A DNA stretch of 64,000 bases from Lineus longissimus (lineage: Eukaryota > Nemertea > Pilidiophora > Heteronemertea > Lineidae): positions 7,936,001-8,000,000 of the forward strand of contig NC_088323.1 in NCBI RefSeq assembly GCF_910592395.1, given 5' to 3'. Each line of letters opens with the position of its first letter. Position 1 is the first letter of the stretch. The translations under genes were made by a program, and so were the position numbers. The notes under the pieces are model-generated. The model saw only the letters and a program-made list of their open reading frames with translations. It did not search any database and had not been told where the DNA came from. This document shows positions 12,879 through 25,200 of the stretch, in pieces.

Positions 12879-14009
12879 TAATCCAACTTCTCCCTAGTCC
12901 TAACACTTCCTATGTAGGTTCGCTAAAATTCTGATCAAAGAAAGTATTGCAGTTCCTCAGTGTATCTATCATCATTCCAGGGGGCAGTCTCGTCTTGGAG
13001 TCATTCTCTGCTGCACTTTTTTTTCAACTTGGTAACAACAGTCTTCTCAGTTGTGAACAGTCCCCAATTCTCGCAGCATTTTAGTTGTGAAGCTCGTTGC
13101 TACTGTTAGGTCCTTCAGAATCCAAGAAAAAAGAAACGCCATTGTCTCTCATTCCCTCAGCTGACTGACCTACTTTTTGCCAAAAGTGGAAAAAAAATTC
13201 CGCAGATGGAAAAGTAGGTCGCAGCTTTGCCAATTATCGGTAGTTGTTAGCTTTCTTCTATGAATCTTTTTATTTGTGAAATTAGGAATTAGGTTTAAAC
13301 AGAAGTTGTTTGGCACATTTTGGATATAATCGTTGTATTAAGGCTTAAACGAAGATTTTTTTCCATTTAGAAGGTACACGCGTATTTAGTGATTTTGTTT
13401 TTTCATTGGAAATTCTTTAGGGTCCAAGATTGCCATTGTGGATTTAGTCAAAGTGTTCATAAATGTTTTTTGTGCATCATTTTGGGGCTCAGGAACACAA
13501 ACAACCAGTTTGATTTCTTTGAAGTTCGGCTTTAATTAATCCTTGCTTCGCGACCAAACAGCTTTATTCATTTCAGTAACCACGGTCACAAAAAAGTTTT
13601 ATGTAGGTACACTGACGGCGCTCATTGAATTCAAAATATAGCCTAACCTCTCCACCCCTCCCCCCTGCAAACCCCTTTGGGCTTTGCTGAGGCGATCTTA
13701 ATTTCTGTGAAAAACAATGGTGAACACGCAAAATCCCGTTGAGTGGCGAAGCTAAGATTTATAACAACCTAACTTCATTGAAATCCAACCAGTATTTTGT
13801 GCTCAAGAACCCAAATTGATGCAGATAAAACATTTACGAATGGACTATAGTAGACGTGCTTTGTTAGATAGAGCAGTGTCTGCCACCCTTCGTTGTTTAC
13901 CATTGCAAAGGCATGTTTCTAAGCAACCAGCTTTTCACCTTTAGAACTAAATTTAGACAACAGTGGACATGAAAGACGAGTTTGATCAGATTAACCAGTT
14001 TCCACATGT

Positions 14010-14400
14010 CGCCTGACTACTTCCCTGATTGCCACCTAATTTAGATCAGGGGTGCATGGAATGAATATATGTAATCAACATCTAACTACCATACATTACA
14101 TAACTACCATACGTTACATTTGACCTATATTCATGTCATGGGTACATTGAGTGGTAATTAGATATGCCATATACATGGCAAATCTAATTACCATATCTAT
14201 CATTTGACCTAATTCATATCATGGGGACATGATATGATGAGCATGCTTGAAATGAACATCTAAGTACCATACATTTCATTTGACCTATTAATGTCATGGG
14301 TATATAAAATGACAACGAATTACTTCATCATACATTGATTTGACCTACATTTCAACTGGTCACATGCATACCTTGAATATGGGTGAGCAATCAGAAATAG
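14010..14400. repeat. Degenerate tandem repeat of the TGACCT family
   Basis: Repeated blocks read like CATTTGACCTATTCATGTCA, then TGGGTACAT and ACCATACAT. The same words occur in the tandem monomers at 48.7-49.1 kb (ATATCATGGGTACATCTAAC). This appears to be an old decayed fragment of that element inside the intron. Confidence 0.55.
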
Positions 14401-14805
14401 TCGCTTCCTGATTTTAAGCACATGCATAGATTTTTCTTCTCTGGCTGGCAATGATCTCCTTTGAAGGTCAGAAGGGTTAACTCTATAGAAGGCACATATT
14501 TGGTATTTTGTCCTGAAATCTCAACCAAGTTTGTAGACTCCTGTTACAGCTTGGTAATGCAACCAACTTTCCAGGTGTGATTAGGCCAAGGCAGAGACAG
14601 TTTCTAGGCCTACCATTAGCAATGTCTGTGGGTAGAGGTGATCTCAATGGCCACTTGCCCTTTGATCGAACATATCATTCGTGAGTATTTGCAAAAAGGA
14701 TCTGATCGAATTGAAATTTTCAATTATTTTATTGTAAAATTTACTTGAAGTTTATTTATTTATTTTAAAAACCAATAATCGCTCTTATTTTGTGTGCCAT
14801 TGCAG

Positions 14806-14969
14806 GGTATTGAATTCCTCATTCTTTGAGATTGCCGATGTTATCCCTCCACCCCTACCAGCCGCGTTCACAACCATGAATGCCTTGTTGGCCACTTTGC
14901 AAGCCCTACACATCTTCTGGACTTATCTGATTTTCCGTGTGATTTTCACGCGCGTCATTCTCAATGCAC
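14806..14969 (+). CDS. Ceramide synthase, alternative penultimate exon B
   Basis: The exon follows GCCATTGCAG|G and begins VLNSSFFEIAD. It has a proline-rich loop (VIPPPLPAAF) and a helix ending LQALHIFWTYLIFRV, and finishes near VILNA. The entry phase and spacing match the other versions (W at residue 38). The nearest usable donor is C|GTATCA at 14970, which is one base out of phase with the tail exon. Splicing it to 30953 would add only RAKG and a stop. Reading on into the intron would stop at 15011-15013 after LCEK. So this version either makes a tail-less isoform, uses a donor I cannot see, or is decaying. The end coordinate assumes the GTATCA donor. Confidence 0.78.
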
Positions 14970-17671
14970 GTATCAGTTTTCCAGTCAAAAACATTTATCT
15001 ATGTGAGAAATAATCCCAACACCACCATGTTTGTTATAGTTTGTTTGGAATGAAGATAAATTTAGGTTGTCAGTTGAGAACTTGGGGAATCTTGTGAAAA
15101 TGAGGGCAAAATGTGTCGCAATGTGCAGGTCTTCTTTTTGAGTATATGTCTTCAAAAGAATGCGTCATCAAACAGCTCAAATGACCGATGGTATTATAAC
15201 CAAGCTACTGGCTGCCCAGTCACCTTCCATTCCACAGTAGCAGTTCCCATCTTAAATGAACACATGGAAAAACTCTGAAACTGACTAAATTCTCATGCTG
15301 ACCGATTTTAATCCCAAATGGATCTGCAGTCTTCGTGCTGATATGATTTTTGTGTGGATCAATGCACGACGACGTGCTGCGCAGTGACGAAAAGATGATG
15401 ACGTCGCACTGTTGGCACTAGATTACCCTTTTTCTGCGTCGATAATGGATGACGTTGTGTCGTAAAAGCAGGGTGACGTAAAGTCTGAAATTGGCGTGCA
15501 CTCATCTGGCGTGAAATGTATTACGGGCCAGGAGTAGTGCATGTGTAAACTAGTTTATAACCCATTTTCCTACTACCTAAGACATGTGAAGAGCTAAAAA
15601 AAAATTCGAAATTTTTAAAAAAACGCAGAAATAGTTTACTCATGAAACAGAAGAAGTACTAACCATCTGAAGTAAAAAAGCCGATCGCTTTGTAAAGACT
15701 TTACTAGACTTTCTGTCACATTGTTGCCATCTGAATTTGGCATTTGGCATTTTGCATTTAGCAGCGCATCATGTTTTTAAAAGGAGGAAATGTGTAGTTT
15801 CTGATAGGATTTCTCAAATGCCCATTGCGACTCATTTTGCCAGCGTGGTTCACAGTTTAGTTGTGGTATTATGGGTTAAATATGTGATTGGCTCCTCACA
15901 CCCTACACATGAAAAACATTTCAAGATATTGAAATGCCATAATCTGCCAAATCTCTCAATGTGTGTACCTATCCACAAAAGAGGCGTGATTCTTAAAGAA
16001 TGGTTAATGTGCACGATTTTGAGCTGTAGTTATTTTTTGGTACATTCCAAGAGATTCCACTGGCACTCATAACATTTTGACAATCTGATTTTTAAACTGT
16101 ACATGTACATACATGTAATTAGAGAACAGAACAAAGTCACGAAAAACAGAAACAGATTCTTGTACACCTCTATTGGTTTCAGTATTAAGTATTAAGTGAT
16201 AATAAAAATGGTGGTGTTTATAATGTTACTCTGTGAGTTTGACATCAAACCTAATATCTCGTCAAATTTCCTTTTAATATTTCATCTATTTCCCTTCTGT
16301 TTAATCTAGGATGATATCTTCTTCTCATCTCCACTGGCCCCTTTCTTAATTAATATCACAATAATAATATAGTTTTTGGTTTTTATTTTCTAACATTTCA
16401 CATGTAACACTTTCCTGTCGTGTGGCTATTTATTTTTTTTTCTTTAGAATTTTTTTCAGTATTTGCCCCTGTGTTGATATTTTTTGTCTCTTTTGGCCTG
16501 TTTTATTTGCAAATTTCTGGTTGATTCGCACGAGTTGACTGTCATCATTTCCTTCCAGCAGCACTGCTGGTGCTTGAAGGGCTGAATCTGAGCACAGGCA
16601 CCTCCTGGGCAGGTGATGAAGCGATAAATTATAAACTCATTACAAAAACACAAAAAAACATATCATACATATTAAGAAGTTCAGCAGTTTGCTAGAAACT
16701 GACCTTGACCTTCTTTTCAAGGCCACAAAGGTCAAACATAAATATTTCACTTTTGTTTTTCCTAAAGTCTAAATATAATTTCCTAAATTCTTATTGGGCA
16801 TTGACACTTGCTGAGCACTTAGTCCATTTGACCTACTTTTCAGATATGTAGGCCAAGATACATGCAGTATACCCTATTGTTGCATGTAATTGCAATATCC
16901 CTTGCTGGAGGTTTGCACACTGACCTCTGGCCATTTTGTAATTTCAGCCATATTTATATTTTTTTAAAGCCATCAAATTTCAGTACTTTGTTGGGTTATG
17001 GGGTATGTGTTGTCAGTGGTCATTAAAACATCTTCTCGTAATATCACTTTTTTCAGTCAGAAGAAGATGCATTTAGTTGCAAAAAGGCTTATGATCATTT
17101 ATCGGTGTATTTAACAAATATTTAGGGTATGGCAATTTCTTAGAAAAAAAGGCTGGACCGCTGTAGTCATGAGAGTGGGCTAGACAGGCTGTTTTACTGA
17201 AATAGATAGGCTATTTTACTGAAATGATGCAATACATTCCCTAGGCCACCAATGCAACAAACTAAAATTGTTAACAAAGTTTAACTTCTTGATCAGTTTG
17301 CCACAAAATTTTTTATCCTGTTCATGATCTTTATCTTATTGCCCTGAGTCCCCCGTTGGTAGGTCAGAGTGGGTTGGTTTTGCCTTCTGGATCCAATGGG
17401 CTGAGCAAATATATCGCGCACTCCCTCTTGGTGTTTTCTACTGCCCAGAATATAGTATGAAATGTAAACCAAACATAATAATGATTCCTTTCATCGAATT
17501 TCAGAATGTTGCCCAGCTTATTTCAAATGTACTAACCCCATGTTTCATTATCATTGTGACGCAGACATTGGGGAGCTCAGCGAGTTGCTGTGGGCTCCCC
17601 CAATCAACCAGCTGAATGCCGTCATTCATTCACCACTCTCATTCAGACATGTCATTTCTTTTCTCTCGAAG
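14970..17671 (+). other. Intron between alternative exons B and C
   Basis: No further exon is visible. A patch at 15360-15480 contains three TGACGT motifs and shares GCAGGGTGACGT with 49546-49916. A decayed TGACCTTGACC..AAGGCCACAAAGGTCAAA repeat lies at about 16695-16740. The hairpin at 17567-17604 lies close to the next acceptor. Confidence 0.6.
17567..17604 (+). promoter_or_regulatory. Stem-loop just upstream of exon C
   Basis: ATTGGGGAGC (17567-17576) pairs with GCTCCCCCAAT (17594-17604) with one bulged C, around a 17-base loop. It lies about 70 bases before the acceptor of exon C, where it could mask or present the branch-point region. The stem is seen directly. Its role in splice choice is inference. 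Confidence 0.45.
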
Positions 17672-17837
17672 GGTACTTCATCCCTGCTTGGCCTCTGATT
17701 CCGGCATGCACGAGGTTATCCATGAGAGTTGGCCAGCCTTGTTTGTCAGTCGTTGTATGATTGTAGTAGTGTTCCTTCTCAGCATTATCTGGACATATTT
17801 CATTTCGATGAATATTTATCGACGTGTGGTCGACAAA
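17672..17837 (+). CDS. Ceramide synthase, alternative penultimate exon C
   Basis: This 166-base exon has one base plus 55 codons. The pyrimidine tract TTTCTTTTCTCTCGAAG precedes it. It begins VLHPCLASDSG, has a loop rich in charged and polar residues (MHEVIHESW), then a helix ending LLSIIWTYFISMN, and leaves with YRRVVDK|GTATGT at a codon boundary. The W lies at residue 40, so this loop is the longest of the five. Frame, entry phase and exit phase all match exon A. Confidence 0.9.
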
Positions 17838-20800
17838 GTATGTACTAGCTTCAGGACCAAGCGGGTCCACATGCTGTCCCGTAGTTTTCTTAGCTGTGCT
17901 TCTAATCGTATAATCCCTTTGTATCGGTGGCAAGGATATAAACCCTAGACGCTCCTCCAACTCAAGTGGCAAGGGAAACGAAGACTAGTGTCATGCAGCA
18001 TGGTGGCAAAGACATTTATTAACACGTTTTTCACCCAAGAAAACCTCAATTAAGGAATTGATACCTCACTGGAGGTATTGGTTGTCTCTCGTAGCCGAGG
18101 TTTTGGCCAATATTTTAGCTCCACCCGAGCAGTTTGGGTGAGACAATCAATGCCGACAGTGAGGTATCAATTTCTGCTCTAAAATATCTCAAATTAAATA
18201 TCGAATAATGTGGTTTTAAATGCTTTTGAAGTGCTTCCACATTTTGTACCAACCCAAGCGGGTATGGTTGTCTCACCCAAACCTATGTGGTGAAAAGCAG
18301 GCTATATACATTATCCATTATGAAAATGAAATATTCTCATTCGGGTATTTTAGAATAACCAGCCTCAAGTTGTGTGGGCTTGCCGGTGCTGTAATAGTGT
18401 AATGTCAGTTATACCTTAATTTTCTGTTGTATATTTTGTAAGTGTGACAAAGCAATGGCCTACCAGTAAGAAGGTTTGCCAGTTTATTCGACATTGCGCT
18501 GTGAAGTGAATTAGTCGCTTCATAGGTGTGGTGATTAGTGCACATTCAACCCAACGTCGTTGGGCTCCTATAAACTGGCTAACAACGCTGTGAATAATCT
18601 CTAGATGCAGCAGTTGGTTTGTATGTTTAGAATTGTTTAAATTTTTCTTTAAAAAACTGAGACATTGAAGGGTTAACAAGCCATTAAGACCAACTGGAAT
18701 ATGGGTTTTGTGTTGGCCAGTCTGATCAGTTGGGGGGGGGGGGTGAAATAAGGAGGGCCCAATTGAAAATGTCACTGTCAGTATCTGCTAAATTGACTTT
18801 CAATGGTTCATAGGTATTTTGAATTGGAAATCAGTATCATGGTGTCATAGAGATGCCTCCCATCACGAATCGTATTGTATCCCATTTGACAAAAAGCTAA
18901 CCAATTTTAATTCTTGGGACAATGTGGGAAATAGAAATTTCTTTGCCTCTATGCTGCATACTAGTTTATTGGAATGCCAGTCACAGTTCTTAAATTTCAA
19001 TTCACTCAATCCAGTTGTTTGGTAGCTGCTGCTCGACATCACTGCAATTTTATCTAGTGGAAATTAACATGTTTATTTGCCATACGCTTTTGCCATATGC
19101 CCTTTTTTACCTGTTTTCAAATGTGTCCGTGCTTACCATTGTATCGATACAATACATAGCCTGCGAGGCTAAAAATTACTCCCGCCTATTATGGGATATC
19201 AGCAGAATCTGTAGTAGACACTATGGTGGTGGAGGATTTGCTACGTCATCACTGAGCAGCAAATTTGTGACGGTGATTCTCATCAAAACGCATCATACCG
19301 TATACGCAACGCGTGATAGTGATTCTCGTCAAAAAGCACTGAAGGTGTTAATCAACCCCCGAGACAAAATGCGCTTGATTTTGAAAAAAAATTATCTACT
19401 TGATGTCGAATAAAAAGTACCAAAATATACTTACATGAAAATGATACAACTAATTCAGAATGACGAGAAAGAATGCTGGTAAACTCAATAGCCTGAGAAC
19501 AAACCTGGATGGCACGCACCTTTTAATACTTGCGTGATTGTCATTTCAGGCTTGGCCAGACCGTGCCACTCATGATCAGTGCCAAAATAACGGCACAAGA
19601 AAAAATATGTGTCTGGCCGGTCGCCACCTGGGTCGAGTTGTCAGGCATTACTGGATTTTCCTGGGGGCCAGAAGTAATTTGCTCCCAGAAAGGCACTATT
19701 TCCACGTTGTGTGGCGCAATGGTCAAACCTTGAACGAGAATGGAAGAGTCCTGTATTACAATATGAGCTACTACTGTAAGAAAATAGCAATGAATTCTAG
19801 GAAAATTTGATAGTAATGGGTTAATTTTGGCTAATCAAAACAGACAGCCGTGTTCTGAAACTACATTCATCAAATCCACCATTAAGACCACCAAAAACAC
19901 CAGATAGCCTAACGAAGTGAAATACATTCAGCACTTAATAAAAATGCTTTCATTCAGTAAGTGTCTGGTAATGTTGTTGCAAAGCTTTCACAGATCGTGA
20001 ATATGCTTCCTTTATGGCCTTGTGGTAAATAATAGCGGAAATATAAGCAGGAAAAAAAAATGCACATTACTTGTTCTTCTACACAGAGTTTTGTCACACA
20101 TCTTTTCATCGGGAAGTTCTACCAGTTAAACATCTGGTCTAATCGTTTGTAAAATCAAGTCTATTTTAAATGTCAAAAAGCAAATAAAACACCCAGGTTG
20201 TGAATTTTGAAAATCGGGCGTGTTTGTCTCCAGTGTTCGCACGCGTGATGAAAAACTCGGGCTTTGGGAACATATCTTTGAATAGATATTAAAGTTGAAA
20301 TAGAAAGATGATGGCAAAAGTAACATTATTTTTTATGGTGGACTGAGATTTGATGGAATATAAAGCAAGAATGTTTTGACATAACCCGAGGAACAGACTC
20401 TGAACAGTTGAAATGATATGGTGCATTATCTCATCCAGTGCTGCATATTCAATTTGAAGGGCAGATGGTATTGGAGCAAATCTCTCAAGAGTCAAGCCTA
20501 TTCTAACAAGTATTGATTTTCGAAGAATTTTTAAGACATTTCCTAATGACAAAATTGTTACGACTAGCAAAACCACAGAGCAGCATGCATGCCACCTTGG
20601 CCATGGAATTGAGTAACGGGTGATCAGGGGTGCCACCTATACATTGGTTTTATGGTGAATTATGTAGTTCCATAACAAACTTTCCTTAAACCGTAACAAA
20701 TTTCTCCCCCGACGCTGTCCAGATTTCGTTGTGTATGAGTATGCATTTGTCGTCAAGAGAGAGGACTTCGTATACTCCACCTGTATGAACGTTTGTGGAG

Positions 20801-22098
20801 GAGGTTGCCATTCAAGCAATGTCTTGTCTTCCATTCTAACCGCAAACGGATGTGTGCGTGCCGAGTGCCTGGGATGCCCCATCTCTTCAAATCCGCTTCA
20901 CACAGGCCCAATCTTCCCTGTGACTACTTCAGCCAACTTCTTTGTTGCCTGTTTGCCATCGACACAGACCTGTTCTTGATGCTCTCAATGGCCTGCAAAC
21001 GAGTGATTTAAAAATGTAGCCACCTGCAACTTATCATGCATGCAACCAAAATCGCCGATTTGTTGTGGTTGTCGCAGATACGTGCAAGAAGAAGCATCGC
21101 TCGCAATTGACCTGCAATCAATATCAAATTCGGCTAGTACTGTAGAAGAGAGATCTTTTTGTTGCTCATGTCAGCAATTATAATTGACGGTTGCTCGCGA
21201 TTTAAGTGGCTCATTTGCGTGGCCATTGTTTTGTAACCTCTGAGATTCTGTGCCTCGCTATGAAATCTTGACTCGCTGGGTTGGATAGTCAAATACATGT
21301 CATAGATTCATCGTGTCATTCACGTCATTGTCACATTGTGTTAGATAACTTCTGACCTTGACCTAGTTTTCAAAGTCACAAAGTTAGTTCCATCATGTTG
21401 ATGAACATCAATACTGTTGACCTCTCAAGGTGATGCTATATTGACCTTTTATATCATAAGATTGTCCAAGAACAAATAGGTATCATTCAGAAATTCTCCA
21501 ATGATAGGTGGTGTTTATATAGCACTGGCGACCGGTGAACACAATGGCACTGTCATTTCATCGTAATGCTCATGCCTTTCATTTGCCTGTCTCCTTTGGG
21601 GCTTTGCTGTTGAGCATAGTGCAGAGGAGTGTTGTATCTATGTGGCCATCATGGCTTGTCTGGTATGACTCACTCCCATTGCTTCAGGGTGTTGATAAAT
21701 AGCGTTGATTTTGATGTGTTAGATTTAAGCTTTCTCTTACATGCAATAAGGAGTTGTTTCTAAAACAGTTTCTCGCAATGAATACAAGTAGATGGGATTT
21801 TCTGTTGTAAAATTCCCTGGAAAAAAAGACGTGTTATTTCTGAAAGGGGGTTGTCCCTATAGAAAAAATGGTATATGAAATTTGTTCAACTTGAAATCGA
21901 CTCTATCAATCAACACCCTCTAGAATGCTTTAGACTCACTGCCATCTCTCTAGGTGATACACGGGTTAGTTAAGGATGCAGGAACCTTTAGCCGGTGGAT
22001 AGCTAGAGGGCAAACTCTTCGTTGTCCTTGGTTCATATCATTGTTTCACATCCTGGATTCTACGGCCTTAAACTGTTACCCATTCCACCTTTTTGCAG
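17838..22098 (+). other. Intron between alternative exons C and D
   Basis: No additional xxWTYFI exon was found. Open frames at 19015-19413 (+) and 20289-20882 (-) have no recognised domain and no flanking support. A poly-G run lies at about 18732, and a decayed TGACCTTGACCTAG repeat at about 21355-21385. Confidence 0.55.
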
Positions 22099-22261
22099 CA
22101 TTATCAAACCAATTATGGTAACGCCGGGATTACACAACTACGTACCAGGCTGGCCTGGCTTAACTTTGATGAAAACGCAACTCATAATCCTGTTGGGCCT
22201 CCATATTGTTTGGACTTACTTCATTGGTCGCATTGCTGTCAAGTCCGTTTTGTATGACAAT
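22099..22261 (+). CDS. Ceramide synthase, alternative penultimate exon D
   Basis: This 163-base exon has one base plus 54 codons. The acceptor is CTTTTTGCAG and the donor is GACAAT|GTATGT. It begins IIKPIMVTPG, has an aromatic and proline loop (NYVPGWPG), then the helix LLGLHIVWTYFIGRI and the end SVLYDN. Unlike the other four versions its first base is C, not G, so the codon split across the junction differs. If the upstream exon ends TG, as the conserved Trp of the family suggests, this isoform would have Cys where the others have Trp. A 62-bp minisatellite starts about 180 bases after its donor. Confidence 0.9.
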
Positions 22262-25200
22262 GTATGTATCCCGGATACCAGTGTATAAACCCTGACACAA
22301 AGGAAAACCAGATTTCAATTTTTGGAATCTGTTGATTGGTCATACGAGTTGATGCCAAACTGTCAATTGAGAAATATCTGTGTGCATTTGAATTTCGCGT
22401 TTCTATTTGTGATAAATCGAAGAAAATCTATTCGAATTTATTGTAGAGTTGTCAAATTGCTAAATAAAGCATGTCAAGGAAGACAATCTCAATGAAATTA
22501 CTGTACAGTGTTGTCGAAATGCTAAATAAGGCATGTCGACGAAGACAATCTCAACGAAATTACTGTACAGTGTTGTCGAAATGCTAAATAAGGCATGTCG
22601 AGGAAGACAATCTCAACGAAATTACTGTACAGTGTTGTCGAAATGCTAAATAAAGCATGTCGAGGAAGACAATCTCAACGAAATTACTGTACAGTGTTGT
22701 CGAAATGCTAAATAAGGCATGTCGAGGAAGACAATCTCAACGAAATTACTGCACAGTGTTGTCGAAATGCTAAATAAAGCATGTCGAGGAAGACGATCTC
22801 AACGAAATTACTGTACAGTGTTGTCGAAATGCTAAATAAAGCATGTCGAGGAAGACGATCTCAACGAAATTACTGTACAGTGTTGTCGAAATGCTAAATA
22901 AGGCATGTCGAGGAAGACAATCTCAATGAAATTACTGTACAGTGTTGTCGAAATGCTATGTCAAAGTTGCAAATTCACAAACTGCAGACTGCCTTGGCCT
23001 CAGAATATTTCCCGATTGACAGTAGTCATTGATGAAAAGACTGGCAACGAATACCTGTGGTAGAGTTATGTTGGCGTAAAGGTTTTAACCTTGCAGTCAT
23101 TCTCACCAGCATCATATTCAAACTAGATGATGAGATGCCAGCCTCGCATTCTCGTCTTTGACACTGCTTCAAACTTGATCCCAATCCTTCCGATGTGTCT
23201 GCTTAAGGCTTGGGGCTTTTTAAAACCTTAATCAACCACCTTGTGGTTTGTCTGTGTGAGGGGCACTCACTCACGTGTGTGGACCTCTTCAGTGCGCATG
23301 CATCCTATCCTGTTGTCTGTGTGTGTTGGTGGTAAGCGGGGTCTTGCCCTAATGGCCTAACCCCCATCCCTTCTTACGGTCTCATTGTTGCTTGCAACTG
23401 TTGATGGGTCAATAAGTGTCAAACGAGCCATTCGAATTGCTACAACCGGCAAACTACAAAAATCATTTTTTTGCGTTGATTGCATTCGCAGGTGCCTGCA
23501 ACCAGGTTGCTGCAGCGACCTATGATCTTTATCAAACTCAGTGATTATGCATTTTACCTGCAGACAAGATATCTTTTTGTCGTAAATTGCAGCGAATATC
23601 ATCGCCAGTTGCAGCGATTTCAATCGCTTGTTTGCGCAGCACTTGTCGTGCTTCGCTTTGAATTTTGAATTGTGAAATTCTTTTGAAAATTATAATTTTT
23701 GAAAAACTTGTTGACCCCTTGACGAAAGGTGTAAATCACCAGAGTGTCTCTGATTTTTTTTTACTGTAGATCTGTGTCGCCATCCTAACCTCCATGTATG
23801 TCCTAACCACTTGTCACTGCATGCGAATCCTTTCACTCCAAGAGGATTTCCAAACGGCTGAACTCTTCATTGAATAGTTTGACAATGAAGTGATAGACTA
23901 GTCGGAGGTGTCAAAATTATGAGAGCAGCAAAAGCCTGCAGCAGGCATGATGACTGATGCCATTGCCTGAATGAACAATTGTATTTCTGTTGCAACTGTT
24001 AGTTACGATAGCCGGGCATCGCATACCCACTATAGAGTATGATTGCTCAATCAAGTAATGAAAGTTGCTTTAGGCTGTTGTTGGCTTTTGATAACCAAAG
24101 AAAATTGTGTCATCATCAAAGCTATAGATCAAAACCTACATGTAATAGTTCCAGTCCACAGAAATATCTTTGTTGTAACTCATTCAGCTGGACTGACAGG
24201 GCTAGGTCTTAGCTGCAGTTTGCTAGCCCATCAGTAATCTGATGACCATTCATTTTTCAAGATTTTCAATTGGTTGTATTATTTACCTGAAATCTACACA
24301 GACTCTTATTGTACTGGGGCTATAATTGTACCACTTTACCTTATGTTATTGCTGCTCTGCAATGACTTTGGTCTTGGAGGTCAAATCCAACTTTAGGCAT
24401 ATGTCAGCCACTTAAAAAATATATCTACCCGTCCTGGTACAGATGAGCACAGCAGGCCGTGGCTCTTCCCTTAAGAACACGACACAAAATGATCTTGAAT
24501 CGATTGATGTATGATTTTCTGAGTTGAGTTCTGGGTAAAGAACCTGTTTCAGCCAGTGAAAGTCCTTGTGTCGTAGAGCTTCACTCTGAATTGCATGAAG
24601 GAAGGGGACATGCCAGTTCTTAGAAAGCGCTTTATTCTGTACAACAGTGTCAAAGTACTTCATTCTCCGGCCTAACCTAAGTCTTTCTGTTGATACCAAT
24701 GAGTACACATACTGCCCTACACTCCACTTCAGACCAGTTGAGTACAGTACTGACAGGCGCCGACCGACAACCTTCAGGACAGATCACATTACAAGTCAGA
24801 TGCATGGAGGGGGAGAGGAGGGCTTTCTTTGCTTAAAATACATGCATGGCACAAACATGTAACATTTAGATGCATTTGCTTTCTGGACCTAAGGATGTGT
24901 GGGATTTATGGTATTGGTAATGGAGGATATGTGAATTTCCGTGATATACCAAACTTTGCATGAATTAGTGGTTTTGATCTATAGCTTTAGGAGAGGCCTT
25001 CAGATTTGTCTGTCTCTAGGTAACCTCTCATGCAGGCTATGCATTTAGTTGTAGACTCTGTGTTTATGCCCTGCTGTGCAAAGTGAAATAGCTGGTCTGT
25101 AGGTTTCAAGATTATTCAAAACGAATTATTGTGTGTGACTTGTTTCTTGATAGGAGCATGCATTCAGGTTACGATTTTCATCTATTTCTGTGTGTAAAAT

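Larger units (their letters stand above)
8063..14805 (+). other. Intron between alternative exons A and B
   Basis: This 6.7-kb non-coding interval holds a TIR element at 9783-10290, a 52-bp direct repeat, a second hairpin MITE at 11075-11278, a GGCCACCCTACCTTG-rich patch at 12412-12570, a mariner-type MITE at 12781-12878 and a degenerate tandem patch at 14010-14400. I searched the + strand for further xxWTYFI-like exon copies and found none. Confidence 0.65.

Noticed and set aside
15737-16072. Open frame with a hydrophobic stretch VVHSLVVVLWVKYVIGS between exons B and C, considered as a sixth alternative exon
   Set aside because: The Trp-Tyr spacing does not match W-T-Y-F-I, the nearest acceptor gives the wrong phase, and no GTATGT-type donor follows.
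19015-19413. 132-codon + frame between exons C and D
   Set aside because: No known domain; part of it is a short internal repeat (GTGATTCTCRTCAAAA).
20289-20882. Two adjacent - strand open frames (one with a hydrophobic N-terminus), considered as a gene broken by a frameshift
   Set aside because: The frames do not join into a family I recognise, and they lie in an intron without supporting signals.
22439-22965. CRISPR-like regular array
   Set aside because: Units are contiguous 62-bp copies without unique spacers, in a eukaryotic intron.
24412-24730. Open frame of about 108 codons on the - strand with ordinary protein-like composition
   Set aside because: No recognised domain, no splice or promoter support, and it starts at a non-ATG codon. 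It may be a fragment of an unknown element, but cannot be supported.
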